A stretch of 64,000 nucleotides of DNA from Seminavis robusta (GCA_903772945.1 CAICTM010000425.1:1-64000); one strand, 5' to 3'. Shown: positions 10,310-21,696, counted from the stretch's first letter. Notes: generated by a model not told the origin, from the letters alone. Program-made: numbers and translations.

Positions 10310-11806
10310 ATGGCGAATGCCAAGAAGAAGAACCGCAAGGATAGCAGCAGCAGCAGCAACAAGAAGAATGAGAAAAGCAATACTACTTCCAAAGGAATGT
10401 TTCTGGCAGTGGCCGTGGTTCTCCTTGCCTACTTGATTGGAGGAGCACGCTATTATCTACTCGCATCCAATCTGTGGCCCTTTCAAGGCGGCAATAATTT
10501 GGCCAATCTGACACCCGTTGAAAGACTCTTGAAATTATGGCGTGCGGGAGACAAGGTGGACATCCAGAACATCACCAACGGCAACCGAGGTCTGGTGGCC
10601 ACACAAGATATTGAACAGGGAAGTGTCATTGTGACATCGAATTTCCATGACCTAGAAGGAGAAATTCGTAAAGATTATCCCGAAGTCGCTACGTTGGTGG
10701 ATGAAACCGTCGCCACTGTCGTCAAGGAACAGGGGGCCAAGTTTGCCGATGAAAACTTGGCATCCAAGATTCTGGGCATTCTGAGGTTCCTCCAGTTGGT
10801 AGATATTAAAAAGAATCCCAAATGGGTGGCCTATGCCGAGACATTGCCTTCCAATGTAACCAGTATGGCATGGTATTGGACCGACGAAGAACGCAAATGT
10901 CGAGTACCTCGACCAGATGACGAAGTCATATACCAAGATCGAAATGTCTTTCATGGCGTCATGGAAAAACTATTTCTCAGCCAGCAATACACCTTACTGC
11001 AAGATATCAAGTCCGAGTGCTCCAAACTTAGACTCGAATGGGGTTATCTCATGCTCCGAACACGAGGATTCGGGAAACTCTTCTTTGTACCCATTATGGA
11101 TATGAGCAACCATGATCCTCTGCGCGCTGCACCCGTAACCTTTGACAAACGAGCTGCAAAGATCTACATGGTGGCAGCACGAGATTTACAAAAGGGTGAT
11201 CCCATTTACAACAACTACGGTCACTTGTCTCCAGTGAGTTCCGCAGAATGCCATGGCTTTGTTCAAGATCTAGAAGACGGGGTGGCCTACTTTGAATCTC
11301 CCTCCATCCATCGCGATATGTGGAGGAGTGAACGCACCAACAGCAATCCTCAGTGTACCGGTAGTCCCATCAAGTTCTTTGGAAACACGGGAGATCAAAT
11401 CATTTCGGCGCAATTGGGAACCGGTAAAGATGCACACTATTCCACTCATTACAAGGAATACCGACCCACCCAGCTTTCACATGCTTGTATGCGTGTCTTG
11501 ATACAATCAGAAAAGGGAAGTGAACTGGCAAAGTACGTTGTCAGCGCCTTTGAAAAAGATTACAATCGGTATGCTGCCATGGCCAATGCAGAGCGCTGTC
11601 AATCCTCCGAGGGGAACTTTCCGTTGATTCGAAAGGCCAACTCGGTCATGGCAGCCTTGTTGTGGGAGGCCATGGAATTGGCCGAAAAGGCAGCTCACGA
11701 TGAAAGTATTCCTTATCCGGGCATTCCAGAACACGAGGAAGCCCTGACGGCAGCAGCAGAACAAGCCAAGAAGGACGTGGCAGCAGCAAAGAATGAGAGT
11801 GAATGA
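10310..11806 (+). CDS. Membrane-anchored SET-domain protein methyltransferase (SETD3/LSMT-like)
   Basis: A 498-residue intronless protein. Residues 1-27 are Lys/Ser/Asn-rich and are followed by one membrane segment at about 30-53, giving a signal-anchor topology. The split SET domain begins near residue 85 (NRGLVATQDIEQGSVI). It includes the conserved MDMSNHD near residue 265 and a final YNNYG near residue 300; these Asn-His and Tyr residues line the AdoMet and lysine pockets in this family. Relatives methylate Rubisco, actin or elongation factors on lysine or histidine. The C-terminal third is helical with an Ala/Glu-rich end and could be the substrate-binding domain. The substrate cannot be read from the sequence. 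The membrane anchor is uncommon for this family. Confidence 0.83.
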   Translation: MANAKKKNRKDSSSSSNKKNEKSNTTSKGMFLAVAVVLLAYLIGGARYYLLASNLWPFQGGNNLANLTPVERLLKLWRAGDKVDIQNITNGNRGLVATQDIEQGSVIVTSNFHDLEGEIRKDYPEVATLVDETVATVVKEQGAKFADENLASKILGILRFLQLVDIKKNPKWVAYAETLPSNVTSMAWYWTDEERKCRVPRPDDEVIYQDRNVFHGVMEKLFLSQQYTLLQDIKSECSKLRLEWGYLMLRTRGFGKLFFVPIMDMSNHDPLRAAPVTFDKRAAKIYMVAARDLQKGDPIYNNYGHLSPVSSAECHGFVQDLEDGVAYFESPSIHRDMWRSERTNSNPQCTGSPIKFFGNTGDQIISAQLGTGKDAHYSTHYKEYRPTQLSHACMRVLIQSEKGSELAKYVVSAFEKDYNRYAAMANAERCQSSEGNFPLIRKANSVMAALLWEAMELAEKAAHDESIPYPGIPEHEEALTAAAEQAKKDVAAAKNESE

Positions 11807-12158
11807 ATGAACGTCACTTGAGATGGATAGCTTTTCATTCCCTCCGGCAGCAGTACACTGACAATTCATTTCTCTGGCCTCAATACGACCCTCGGAAGGT
11901 CATCGAGTGCAAAGTTAAATAAGCTCCGACTCCGTGATTCTCCATGTGGATACACAAGCCTTGTTGATTATACAGTTCGTCGCTGATCGTTGCAATCAAA
12001 CACACAGCATTCATAATTAATTTTAAAGCTACGGAGGCAAGATCTTGCCTTACGCACTGTACCGGTAACACTTTTCATCAGACCCACCCACGTCGCACCT
12101 ACAAGCGCGCCCATTGTGCTAGTGCATAATGCCCATTCGCTTTGGCCTTTCCAGAGTC
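11807..12158. other. Convergent intergenic region
   Basis: About 350 bp between the ends of two convergent genes. It has a TACCGGTA palindrome near 12059 and no coding signal. Confidence 0.35.
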
Positions 12159-13394
12159 TCACCGAGCAAGAGGATGTAGGAAACAAGCAAAAGCACCTAC
12201 ACAAAAATTACTACCAAGCTGGCTCTGGGCACCATTAGCACACGCCCATTCTTCAATTTCATGATGCTCCCCCAGTTGGGCGAATTCGAGTGTGGCCCCA
12301 TCCCATGGGCAGCCATTCTCACGGGCACATTGCAGTATTTCCAGATGACCACCTTGAGCTGCATGAGCACAAATCCAATCGTCCCATGGACATCCATTTG
12401 CACGTGCCCACTGAAGAATTTCCAAATGGCCATGTTGAGCTGCATTTGCACAAGTAAGAACACACCAGGGGCATCCATGTTCCCTGGCCCATCTCAGAAT
12501 TTTAAAATTTCCCTTGCTGGCAGCATTGGAGCATGTCTCTGCACCCCAGGGGCGCCCATTTGCACGAGCCCACTTCAAGATCTCAAGGCTGCCACTTTCA
12601 GCAGCCCCAGAGCAAGTATCCTCATCCCAAGGGCAGCCATTTTCTCTTGCCCATTCTAGCACGTGCAAATGCCCTGCTCGAGCTGCAAACCAGCATGTCC
12701 TATAGTCCCAGGGGCATCCATTTTCTCTGGCCCATTTCAAAAGCTTCAAATAACCACCAAAAGCAGCCCTCATGCAAGTCTGCTCATCCCATGGGCACCT
12801 ATTGTCTCTGGCCCATTTCAATAATTCCAAGTGTCCACCTTTGGCTGCACTGAGGCAGATGTGTTGTTCGCACGGGTAGCCAACATCTTTGGCCCATTTC
12901 GGCACCTCCAAATGACCATTTCTAGCCGCAGTGATTGATACGATGATTGAACCTTCAGTTGGTAGAGGGCATTCGTGGTCCCTAGCCCACTTCAAAATAT
13001 GCAAATGGCCACGTGCAGCAGCTCGCTTGTATGTGTCTGGTTGCAATGGAAATCCTTTGTCGATGTGAGCCCATTGAAGAACCCTTAGGTTCCCCAAATT
13101 CGTAATGCAACTGCAAACATTACCAAACAAAGGCCGCCCTTCAGAGTTGTCACTCAACCAGTATTCCGCAGATGAAACATTACAACATACTGCACTAAGA
13201 TAAGTATCAGTTTTGACTGCAGCGCGGCGAACATCTCCATCATAAACCATGGGGGGACTGGCTACAGAATCGCAATATTTCCGATATAGACGGTTCAATT
13301 TCGTGTTTGCAGCTCCAATAAAAGCATAATGTCCCATTCCCACAAAGGGAAGAATGCTGTCGATCCAGACATCCTGTTTCTCCAGCATCGCCAT
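12159..13394 (-). CDS. Ankyrin-like repeat protein with WARxNGCPWD repeats
   Basis: An intronless 411-residue protein. The N-terminal 100 residues resemble the F-box-like or BTB-free leader seen in this family, with a hydrophobic VGMGHYAFIGA stretch. From about residue 105 there are roughly eleven repeats of about 26 residues following the pattern C-AA-x-GHLEILKWARENGCPWD. They are ankyrin repeats of the type expanded in algae and in giant viruses that infect them. Such proteins mediate protein-protein contacts. The last repeat decays and the tail is hydrophobic. Repeats differ from one another by several residues, so this is not a recent array. The partner is unknown. Confidence 0.85.
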   Translation of the reverse strand: MAMLEKQDVWIDSILPFVGMGHYAFIGAANTKLNRLYRKYCDSVASPPMVYDGDVRRAAVKTDTYLSAVCCNVSSAEYWLSDNSEGRPLFGNVCSCITNLGNLRVLQWAHIDKGFPLQPDTYKRAAARGHLHILKWARDHECPLPTEGSIIVSITAARNGHLEVPKWAKDVGYPCEQHICLSAAKGGHLELLKWARDNRCPWDEQTCMRAAFGGYLKLLKWARENGCPWDYRTCWFAARAGHLHVLEWARENGCPWDEDTCSGAAESGSLEILKWARANGRPWGAETCSNAASKGNFKILRWAREHGCPWCVLTCANAAQHGHLEILQWARANGCPWDDWICAHAAQGGHLEILQCARENGCPWDGATLEFAQLGEHHEIEEWACANGAQSQLGSNFCVGAFACFLHPLAR

Positions 13395-13472
13395 GACATG
13401 GCGGGGATTAGTGCCTTTAGGAGCAGGATGGTTTCCCCTGCCAGCTAAGCCTCTTGTGGCACGCTCCTGGGG

Positions 13473-13879
13473 GCCTGGACGGTTAAGTAAAAGTTGACTT
13501 TGGGGAAAACGGGGTTTTCCAAAGGAAAAGTGTTGAAGTTTCGAATTTCTAGATTTAACAGCACTGAAACTGTTGAAATTGGTTCAACAGTGTTGAATCT
13601 CCTTTAAACACTAATTCAACAGAGATTTAACACTTTTCAACAGGGATTCAACACTTATTCAACAACTTCCACACTTCCACTGACTATAGATTCAACAGTA
13701 ATTCAACAGGGTTTCAACACGATTCAACACTTATTCAACAGTTTTTCAACAATTATGAACCACTTTTCAACACTTTTCAACACCAGTGAGAAGTAGACAA
13801 TTTGTTTAAGAATAGGGGAACCTTCAAGTCAGTTTACCCAAAAATCCAACTTTTTCCACTTTTACTTAACCGTCCAGGC
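13473..13879. mobile_element. 407-bp TIR element filled with TTCAACA heptamers
   Basis: The outer 22 bp at 13473-13494 (beginning GCCTGGACGGTTAAG) recur as a perfect inverted copy at 13858-13879. The interior, 13520-13790, carries thirteen exact TTCAACA heptamers in one direction and three in the opposite direction (TGTTGAA) near the left end, spaced irregularly by 10-30 bp. No ORF is present, and I found no clear target-site duplication. This layout fits a MITE-like non-autonomous element or an inverted-repeat-bounded satellite. A second element of similar size and design lies at 33630-34028. Confidence 0.7.
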
Positions 13880-14134
13880 AAAGGGGGAAGCATTTGCTCT
13901 CGTTCTGAATCATCAAAGCGAAGGCGCAAATCATGCAAACGGAGAACCCAGCAATGCGAAGTCGCCACGACCGGTCCTCATAGTTGCTACATGTGCCGGC
14001 CCCCTATCAAATGCTTCCACTACGGTACTCTAGCTAGTCTAGCTACTTGGTATGGGCAACTAGAAATTCCAAGTCTGAATGCGACCACGTTTTTCTCACA
14101 AAAGAAATTTATGCTTGATTGGTCCTTCGAAAAG

Positions 14135-15248
14135 ATGCAAGCTTCCTTGACGACTTTGGCTCTTCTCTCCGTGGTGGCTGTCCAACCTGCATTTGGGCAG
14201 CACGGATGCTACATTGATGGAACCGAAATGTACATCGGGTATATCCCGGTAGACGTCGAATTGCAGGTAAGGGCATAAAAGGAAGCGATGAGCTACCATA
14301 CATGCAGTGCGGCTTCTCAAATGCGTTTTCGTCCCTTTCTGGTGATCAAATGGTGACACTTTTCAGTGCTGCAGAGACACGGGCGAGCTCTACGGATATC
14401 GGGAAGGATTGCTTCATCAAAAGACGTCCAGTGAGCTCAGGGACAGCCTCGAAGAATGTGCAGCCTCGATTGAAGAAGACATGATGTGGAACTTGGACCA
14501 TCACTGCAACTCGGATTACACCTCATGCAACATCGATTACCACAGTTTCACGTGCGACGACGACGTGATGAAACTATGTCGAAGAAAGGGCGGCAAAGTC
14601 GTTGAAGGGGATATGGTATTCAGGTGCAGCTCCTACGGTCAGACATCCCGGCTCAAGTTCCTGAACAAAGTTGATTGCATTGCTGCATCGTGCGATGAAG
14701 AGGAGCTTTACACGATGTTCGAAGCCGCTGGCAGCGCTATTGGCTGTGAGGTTTCATCCATTGGAGACGTCAAGGTGGATGGAAAGACCACTTCCTTTTC
14801 TTGGAGCGCCAGTGGTTCGTCGGGTTCGTCTGGAAAGATTTGGGGAATTCTAGGAGCTGCATTCGCAGTCCTTGCTGTGGGAGCCATCATTTGGAAGATT
14901 CATTCCGAGAAAGTTGAGGCCAAGACTCGCGAAGCCAAGAAACCTGGGGACTTGGAACTCCCTGAAGTGTCCGCCACTGCTGGTTCAGCAGAAAGCGCCG
15001 ATGCATTAGTCAAGTCAAGCCAAGTACCGGTATCCATGAAGGCGGCAGCAGAGTCTGATTGCCTTGAGAAGGTGCTAATAAAAAAATACCGGATGACGTG
15101 GGTTGATGCTAGAAACGTCCTGAGCAGAGCCAAGGCAGCTCTGGGTGGGTCGGTCGATAGGAATGTACTTCTCGAAGCTGCGTACCAAATCTATCAGAAT
15201 GACAAAGCAATCTCTAAGTGCAGCGATGGGACAGTAATTCAGGCTTAG
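14135..15248 (+). CDS. Cys-rich type I membrane protein, unknown function
   Basis: Two exons, 14135-14266 and 14367-15248, encode 337 residues. The 100-nt intron is in phase 0. Residues 1-21 form a signal peptide ending AFG, with QHGCYIDG at the mature start. The lumenal or extracellular part has over a dozen cysteines, including DHHCNSDYTSCNID and FTCDDDVMKLCRRKGG. A Ser/Gly-rich spacer (SASGSSGSSGK) leads into one membrane helix near residue 200 (IWGILGAAFAVLAVGAIIW). The cytoplasmic tail is Lys/Glu/Ala-rich, with a compact C-terminal segment starting CLEKVLIKKY. I do not recognise the family. An upstream in-frame ATG at 14111 exists but would bury the signal peptide. Confidence 0.7.
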
Positions 15249-15769
15249 CGAGAGGAACGGTGAGCGGTTTTTCAAACCTACCTCGACGTTGCCCTCGCCT
15301 TCCACAGGTCTCCACTTTCAGCGGATACCTTTTTCATGCTTCACAGTACTAGTACTCTAGAGCGTTGCCCCACGAGACAAACATTTTCCTGATGCCCGCT
15401 CAGCGGAGCATCCATTCACACTGATGCCTTTGGTACTGGTAGCACAGCTAGAAATAAATATGCGCCCCGATTTCGACTTGGCTGCAATCGACCAGAACCA
15501 TGCACCGACATCGTGTCCAAAATAATCGGACCTCGATCTTCTACAACGTTTTGCTTTCGAATTCGATCTCGTGTCCAAAATTATAAGATAACTAAAACGC
15601 TTGCCCATTGATTCAAAGCAATCAATTATAATAACACGTTTATGCGAGGGCGGATCAATCTCATCTCTGAGTATATCTTCACTCCCTGGTCAAATTCTCA
15701 CTTTAGTTTTTCCATCACCACATCAGGCGACCATATTAAGCATTCAAAGCCTAGCTAGTAGGAACTAGT
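15249..15769. other. Convergent gene-free region
   Basis: About 520 bp between two converging genes. It includes a repeated CGTGTCCAAAATAAT/CGTGTCCAAAATTAT pair near 15514 and 15570. Nothing else is recognisable. Confidence 0.35.
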
Positions 15770-15994
15770 CTATTTGGGAGGGTTTTCCTTGTAGTACTCT
15801 TCGATGGTTCGAGTCTTGGGATCACCCATGGCGAACTTGAAAAACAATCCACCAACGATGCCAATGGCAACACCGTGTGCGGCACAGCTTGCGAATCCAG
15901 CCAAAGGGGTCATCCTGGCGTAGTAAGCAGTGGGGATGCGCCTCACTGGACCAGGTCCATAAAGACGAGGGTCTTTGTTCACAATGCGCTCCAT
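15770..15994 (-). CDS. Small mitochondrial inner-membrane protein, cytochrome c oxidase COX5c/6c-like
   Basis: A 74-residue protein with one membrane span near residues 36-54 (AAHGVAIGIVGGLFFKF), followed by DPKTRTIEEYY. The glycine-rich span followed by a K/R-K-T-R-T-x-x-(E/D)-Y/F motif resembles plant COX5c and animal COX6c, single-span accessory subunits of complex IV. Similarity is short, so another respiratory-complex subunit remains possible. The frame stays open upstream to 16111, but the ATG at 15994 sits after a T-rich AG acceptor-like site, suggesting an intron in the 5' UTR. It is transcribed away from the SDHC gene. Confidence 0.55.
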   Translation of the reverse strand: MERIVNKDPRLYGPGPVRRIPTAYYARMTPLAGFASCAAHGVAIGIVGGLFFKFAMGDPKTRTIEEYYKENPPK

Positions 15995-16507
15995 GGTGGA
16001 ATCTAAAAAAAAATGGTACAGGTACCGATAGTCGAAAATAGTGAGCAGGTTATTAGTAAACGTTCGTCCGTCGTACGAGAGGACCAGCAACAAACAACAT
16101 GACGATGGCAAAGGCGCAGCTGCGGCATTTGAGAGTGGAAACCACTAAAAGGACAGCATCGCCGCCATCACTATTCTTTCGATGAACATGGAAGCATCAT
16201 TCTCTCGAGCGGCTTGTTGTTCATGGTGGGTCCTTGAGATAACTCACCTCCTCAACGTCAAACCGAAGATGCTGTTAGCACAATTCGAGTGTTGTCGAAA
16301 TGCCGACAATGTGTTGGAGTGACGCTGCTGGATTGTAGCCGGTGGAGCTGCTGAAATTGAAATGGAAGGTCGCGTCGATACGAACCCCAAATGGATCTTC
16401 CGACCGGTGATGGGATCCGCTGGATTCGCGGCTCAGCTGCTGCTGCTGATCGCTTCCTCCTCTCAAAGAGCCATCCTCTCAAAGAGCCATCAAAAGAGAG
16501 AATCACC
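15995..16507. promoter_or_regulatory. Shared divergent promoter of two respiratory-chain genes
   Basis: About 510 bp separate the start codons of the complex-IV-like gene (-) and the SDHC gene (+). It contains TTCTCTCGAGCGGC near 16200 and a duplicated CCTCTCAAAGAGCCATC near 16458-16490. The head-to-head arrangement suggests co-regulation of mitochondrial genes, which is inference. Confidence 0.45.
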
Positions 16508-17108
16508 ATGAGCCTTGCGACGTTTTCATCCAAGATTCTGCGCTCTGCACGAGCGCAAGTGCGAGCCGAGAGCTTCAGACCTATGACGGTGCTCTCAAAG
16601 CAATCTGCGGAAGAGTACAAGAAGCAGGTGAGTTCTTTGGGTAGCTAACAACCATGACCTTCCTTTGCGAAGTGCCTTCTAAAGAAAGACCCGTGTGTGC
16701 TTGCTGTTACTACAGAACTACACCACCCGACAAAAGGAGCTTGGACGCCCTGTGAGCCCTCATGTGACCATCTATTCCTTCCCTGTGGGTGCCTTGTCTT
16801 CCATCACCAACCGTGTCACTGGATGTGTCCTAACCTTTGGAGCTGCTGGTCTAGGAGCTGCTGAACTGGTTGGTGGAGCTGGCACTTCCCTCTGGATCAT
16901 GCAAACCATCGGGAGCCAAGGATTCTTGGTTGCATCTGCCGCCAAATTCTCGGTGGCTTTCCCCGTTATCTACCATTGTGGAGGTGCTGTCCGCCACTTG
17001 ATTTGGGATTACTATCCTGAATACCTCGAGAACACCGATGTGGAAAAGAGCTCCACAGCTCTTTTTGGTATTTCCACTTTGATTTCCTTGGGCTTTGTGG
17101 TGGTTTAG
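16508..17108 (+). CDS. SDHC: Succinate dehydrogenase cytochrome b subunit
   Basis: Exons 16508-16627 and 16716-17108 give 170 residues, with an 88-nt phase-0 intron. Exon 1 encodes a basic, Ser-rich mitochondrial presequence. Exon 2 begins NYTTRQKELGRPVSPHVTIY, in which RPVSPHxxIY is the SDHC signature that lines the ubiquinone site. Three membrane spans follow. The second ends with YHCGGAVRHLIWD, containing the histidine expected to ligate haem b. The protein anchors complex II in the inner membrane and passes electrons from succinate to ubiquinone. Length is typical. An AATAAA lies at 17247-17252. Confidence 0.95.
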
Positions 17109-17246
17109 AAGAGTGATCTATGGATGAGATATTACTTACGACGATGGAATGGAGGAATTAGTAGACAGTTTTTAAAAGCCGAGAGAAGTGCATCTGAGTT
17201 TGTCCTATCCCCAAACTACACACAAACTGTTTTAAAGACTTCGTAG

Positions 17247-17252
17247 AATAAA
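17247..17252 (+). terminator. Candidate polyadenylation signal after SDHC
   Basis: AATAAA about 140 bp after the SDHC stop codon and about 50 bp before the end of the convergent protease gene. Confidence 0.35.
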
Positions 17253-17299
17253 GTAAAGGAAATAGCGGCACGAAATCTAATACCTATGGAACATCTAGC

Positions 17300-20200
17300 T
17301 TATCCGGTCAATGCGCCACCTCGACGCATCCCTATCACGGGTGCTTGTCGTACCAATTGCTCATCCTCATCTTCCACCTCGGTGCCTTCAGGCTTGACGG
17401 TCCGCCCAATGGCAGTGTAGAGTTCATCATCGTTCAAACCAAGTGTTTCAAGGGCGAGCTGCAAGTCACGAGGGGTGATGGATTCAACAACGGCATGGAA
17501 ATCGGTGACGGCGAGGGGGCCCTTCAGGGGCACGGACTCCTCCTGAATACCAGACATTAACTGAGTCCAGTAGGCGGTAGTGCGAAGCTCTCCTTCATGA
17601 CGGTTCAGAACAACGCGCTTTGCCGATTCAACATTGTCCGCTGTGATGGGATTGGACTTGCGAAGCGCTGCTAGAGTTTCCTTGCATGCATCGAGCGCCT
17701 GTTGCGCCTTCTCCTTCGATGCAGTCACAGTGACAAGGAACCAACCTCCCAGCAAACGTTCGAAACCGGTAAAGGAGAAGTTCGCGTCGTATGTTAATTG
17801 TTTGCGTTCTCGAACTGTACTGAAGAGTCGACGATTCGCAATCTCCGAGAGAAGTGACAGGGCTACATGAGCAAACAATGGGTGTGACCTTCTCCTTTTG
17901 TCGTACTCAGAGGCCTTCTTATCAGCTTCCAAAACCCTTTCTGCCACCGTTGTACCGTCTGCGAGATATCCCCAAGCGTTTGGCGCTGATCCGGCAACGT
18001 ATGCGACGGCACGTGGGTCAGAATCTGGAAGCTCCAACTCCACATGACGGCCGGGTTCAGCGAGAGCAGGGACACTGCCGATGGTGACAGGGCTGTCAGT
18101 AGACTCCTTCTTGAACTCCGAATTGGCATCGCTCGGAATGGTACCAATGTACTTGTAGATGAGCTCCAAAACCTCAACGACGTCAAAGTCACCAGAAACT
18201 GAGATTTCTAGATTGGATGGTTGCAGCTGCGACATGACAGAGTCCTTTGCTTCATCAAGGGTTACCGAGTTCACGGCGTCAACATCAATCGACAGGAATC
18301 TGGGAGCAACACGTGATCAGAGGCAAAGCAAATTTCAACACAACCAAGTCCAACAGCAACAAAGAAAGACTCTACCTGTCATCGTTCGTTGTCATCTCTT
18401 CCATGATACGTTCCGTGCTCAGACCTTCCAAGTTCTTGAGAAGACTCTCATGGGCACTTCGGAAGCTTTGTTTGCTGCGTCCCAGGGCATCCTCTTCCCA
18501 TTTGAAGCCAATCAAAATCTCACGTACAATCTGCATAACTGACTCGGTACCCGTGATACCGAGCTTGATATCGTCTCCAAAACCAACGTTGCCGACATTT
18601 GTCGTAGGGAACACAAAGTCTACGGTCAAAGATTCTTCGCTGCAGTTGATTTCCACCATCAGTAAATGATCAACGCAAAACAATTCCACCTGTTCTCGTG
18701 TCCAGGGTCCAAATGCACCCCCCTCTTGCATGGTTCGAGCCCCGACCGCCATGGATCCTTTCTTGAAGCCCAGTCTCTTTTCCGCGTCACGCCCACCCGG
18801 TGCAACAAGGCGCAGATGGCCTCGTTGCGATTCGGCTTGATTTTGAGCCACACCAATTCGAATGCCGTTGCCCAATCGTCGGAGTGTAAAAGGGCGAGTC
18901 AGTGAGTTTGGTGCTGTGTCAGGTGTACCATCAGTGAAGCTACCTCCCATCCATTCTGGTTTATTGGTTTCCATGGCTTCCACAATTTTCTCCTCGGGCA
19001 CTAGAGAGTGCGGTACAACAATCTCCTCTTCTGGCTCCACTTCAGCTTGACACGCGTCATAGATGGTTTGCACCAAGCTATCTTCATCACAGTATGCAAC
19101 ATCTCCAGGTTCCGCACCCTTTGGTGTGCAAGCAACTACAATAACAGGCCCCTCTACAGGATCTGCGCTCTTGTGGAAGCTTGAAATGTGAGAGCACAAC
19201 TCCGCCGCTGCCAGGTTGACTTCTTCAACAGTCAGAGTCGAGAGAGCTTGGGCAGTGACATGGTAGGATTGCATAGGGGCCATGAAAGTGTGTCCGTTGG
19301 CAACAGTTTCCATCAAGTAGGCAAGCTGGTCACCGTGACTAATTCTGTCTCCTTGTGCGGCCAGCTGTTCGGCATCAGTCATCAAAGAGGATGCGTATCG
19401 TTCCATTTCTCCTTGTGTGACTCCGTACAAACCCAATTTGCGGATTTCAGCCAGAGACTTGCAAATGGCATCCTTCCAGCGAGTTGGCTCCGCGGTCATG
19501 TCCAAACTGCAAACAGCACAACCTTCGCGTGCTGAATCGAGCTGATTGAATTCCACAAAGGTAAAAGCAGGGTCGTCGCTTCGACCTCCTACGTTGAGTC
19601 GAATCTGCAAGGCTGCCAAAGCGACTCGTCGGGCCAAGCTGCGTCGGAAGGATTTCAGATCCACAACCGGTTCGACTGGTCGCTTGGCAAACAAGTGCAG
19701 AGAAAATGCCTGCAACAATTCGTGTCTGATAGATAGTGAATATAAATAGAATGATGTATGTGAGCCAGCACAATCCCTTGTTCTCATCACAATCAAACTG
19801 AATTGAATCGAAATGCATTTATTTCCACTCACCGAAAGATGTGTGGCCGAATCATTTTCTTGTCCTGCACCTCCTTGGTCTCCAAAAAGTCAACCTTTTC
19901 GTCTAAAGGATAGGGATCCTGAAGATGAATGTCATAATCCACAATTTCAATGGGTTTTAGGAGTTTCTCGTCCACTTCGAGACCAGTTGGGATACACCAA
20001 TCATGTCTGACAGGTGGATAGTGCCAACTCTGACCAGCCTTGACGGTGGATTTGACGACGGCATCGGCCAGACTTCCGGCTTCTTCCTTGATTTCTGGGA
20101 TTTTCATTTCGGCCGCTTGTTTTTCGGCAGTGATGGATCCAAACTTTTCCGCAATGATAGCTTCGGCTTCTTCTGTGCTAACGTCTCCCACCAGATACAA

Positions 20201-21261
20201 GAGAACATTGTCGGGTCGATAGTGGGTTCGGTGCCATGTTCGCACATCGTCCGTCTTCCAATTTCGAATGAGAGTTTCCTTTCCAATGGGGAATCGTTTT
20301 GCCAATCGATTTTCGCGGTGCAATGTGGACAAGATTTGGCATTCGACTCGATATTCAATGGTGTTGACCATTGTCATTTCGGACAATACCGCAGCGCGTT
20401 CCTTTTCGAGACGCGAGGGTTCGACCCGTGCTTCCATGACATCTAGTAGTGCGTCCAATGCCATGGGTAGCATGGGTGTTCCTCCCCGAGGTGTTTTAAC
20501 TGGGCATGCTGCGTAAAAGACAGTGTGATGAAAGTCGGTGTAAGCGTTAGTTTGTGATCCCGTTCCAAACAGCCGTTCCCTCTTTCGCGATCCCATGTAT
20601 GCGACATGTTCTGTCAAGTGAGCAATTCCTTGCTGGGGTTCCAATTCGTCGGCTACAAAAGAGAAATCAAATCAAATCGATTGGTAAGGATAGACGAGGA
20701 CAATACGATTCCCTTCCGTAAGAGAAAGGTGTACGTACCCGATCCTGAAAAGACTTGCAAATGTGCCTCGAATCGTCCGGGAGGGCTCTTGTTGGGTAAG
20801 ATGACATATGAAAATCCATTTGGCAATGTACCACTCTTGACATCGGCGTGCATGGGTAGTGGATCTTGTTCTCCAACTTCCGGATGTGAGTTGTTAAAGT
20901 CGGGTCCCAATCGGTTCAAGGGGGAGATGTGAGGTCTCACACTGGGGTGAGGTTCCAACGCCTTGTTGCGTCCTCGAAGGGAGGGTGCCGTCGCTGTCGC
21001 CGCCGCCGAGTCTCCTCCTTTTCCACCGAATATATTGGCTAATGAAAATCCGGAACCCGAAGAGTCGTCGGAATCACTTTTGGTATCGTCGGATTTCATC
21101 ACCATGGTCCGTTCCTGATGATACCCATATTGGACCGATCGCTTGGGTCTGGCCAAGGCCGGTCCCATAAAGGACGACCAAGCGAATCCTGGAGCCGCAT
21201 ACCAACAGATTGCCAAGGCAATCACCAGGCTCTTGGAAACAACTCGTTGGCTCGTCGTCAT
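17300..21261 (-). CDS. M16 metalloprotease, stromal-processing-peptidase-like, plastid-targeted
   Basis: Four exons (21261-20739, 20652-19833, 19725-18376, 18299-17300) encode 1230 residues. Introns are 86, 107 and 76 nt. The N-terminus is a bipartite plastid signal: a hydrophobic leader, then AAPGFAWSSF. The zinc site HLTEH lies at residues 186-190, created across the first splice junction, and is followed by the plant-SPP-like blocks LFGTGSQTNAYTDFHHT and NTIEYRVECQ. The C-terminal half carries two inactive M16 repeats. SPP removes transit peptides from imported plastid proteins, and this is the best guess at its role. Domain order and conservation across all junctions support the model. 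A general M16 peptidase such as a plastid PreP-like enzyme is less likely because of the closer SPP signature. Confidence 0.9.
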
Positions 21262-21696
21262 CTTGTCTTTCTTTGGTTGTCTTCAATATGATTCCGAAAC
21301 ACCAACAAGGTATCTTTCTTCTCAATCCGATTCTACCCTGACTTTAATCAAATCCTAACTGTTCACTCACTCACTGACGTGCTTCTTTCTTGATGCAGTG
21401 AACTGTCAAGTGATTGTGATGGTCGAATCCAACTAACTTATTGTTGATGGCTACCTATCTCTACAGATATCTCAATCAATCTCTTGGGTAGAACGACAAG
21501 GAAGTGATCTGTCTGTGCTATCTTCCAGTTGTACCCACCCATTCCGTTGTGCGTCAGCACCCAACAAAAAAAATAAATGGCAGTCCCTCCTGGTCAGTCA
21601 GGGGCAAAATTAGTGACGTCATAATCATGTTTTCAATTGACAGCAGTTCGGGACCCAACCCTGGTGAGAGCTCCATGCAATCAATCAACAGTCACA

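Noticed and set aside
13520-13790. CRISPR-like array
   Set aside because: The TTCAACA words are 7 bp with irregular spacing, no constant long repeat, and the context is nuclear eukaryotic DNA.
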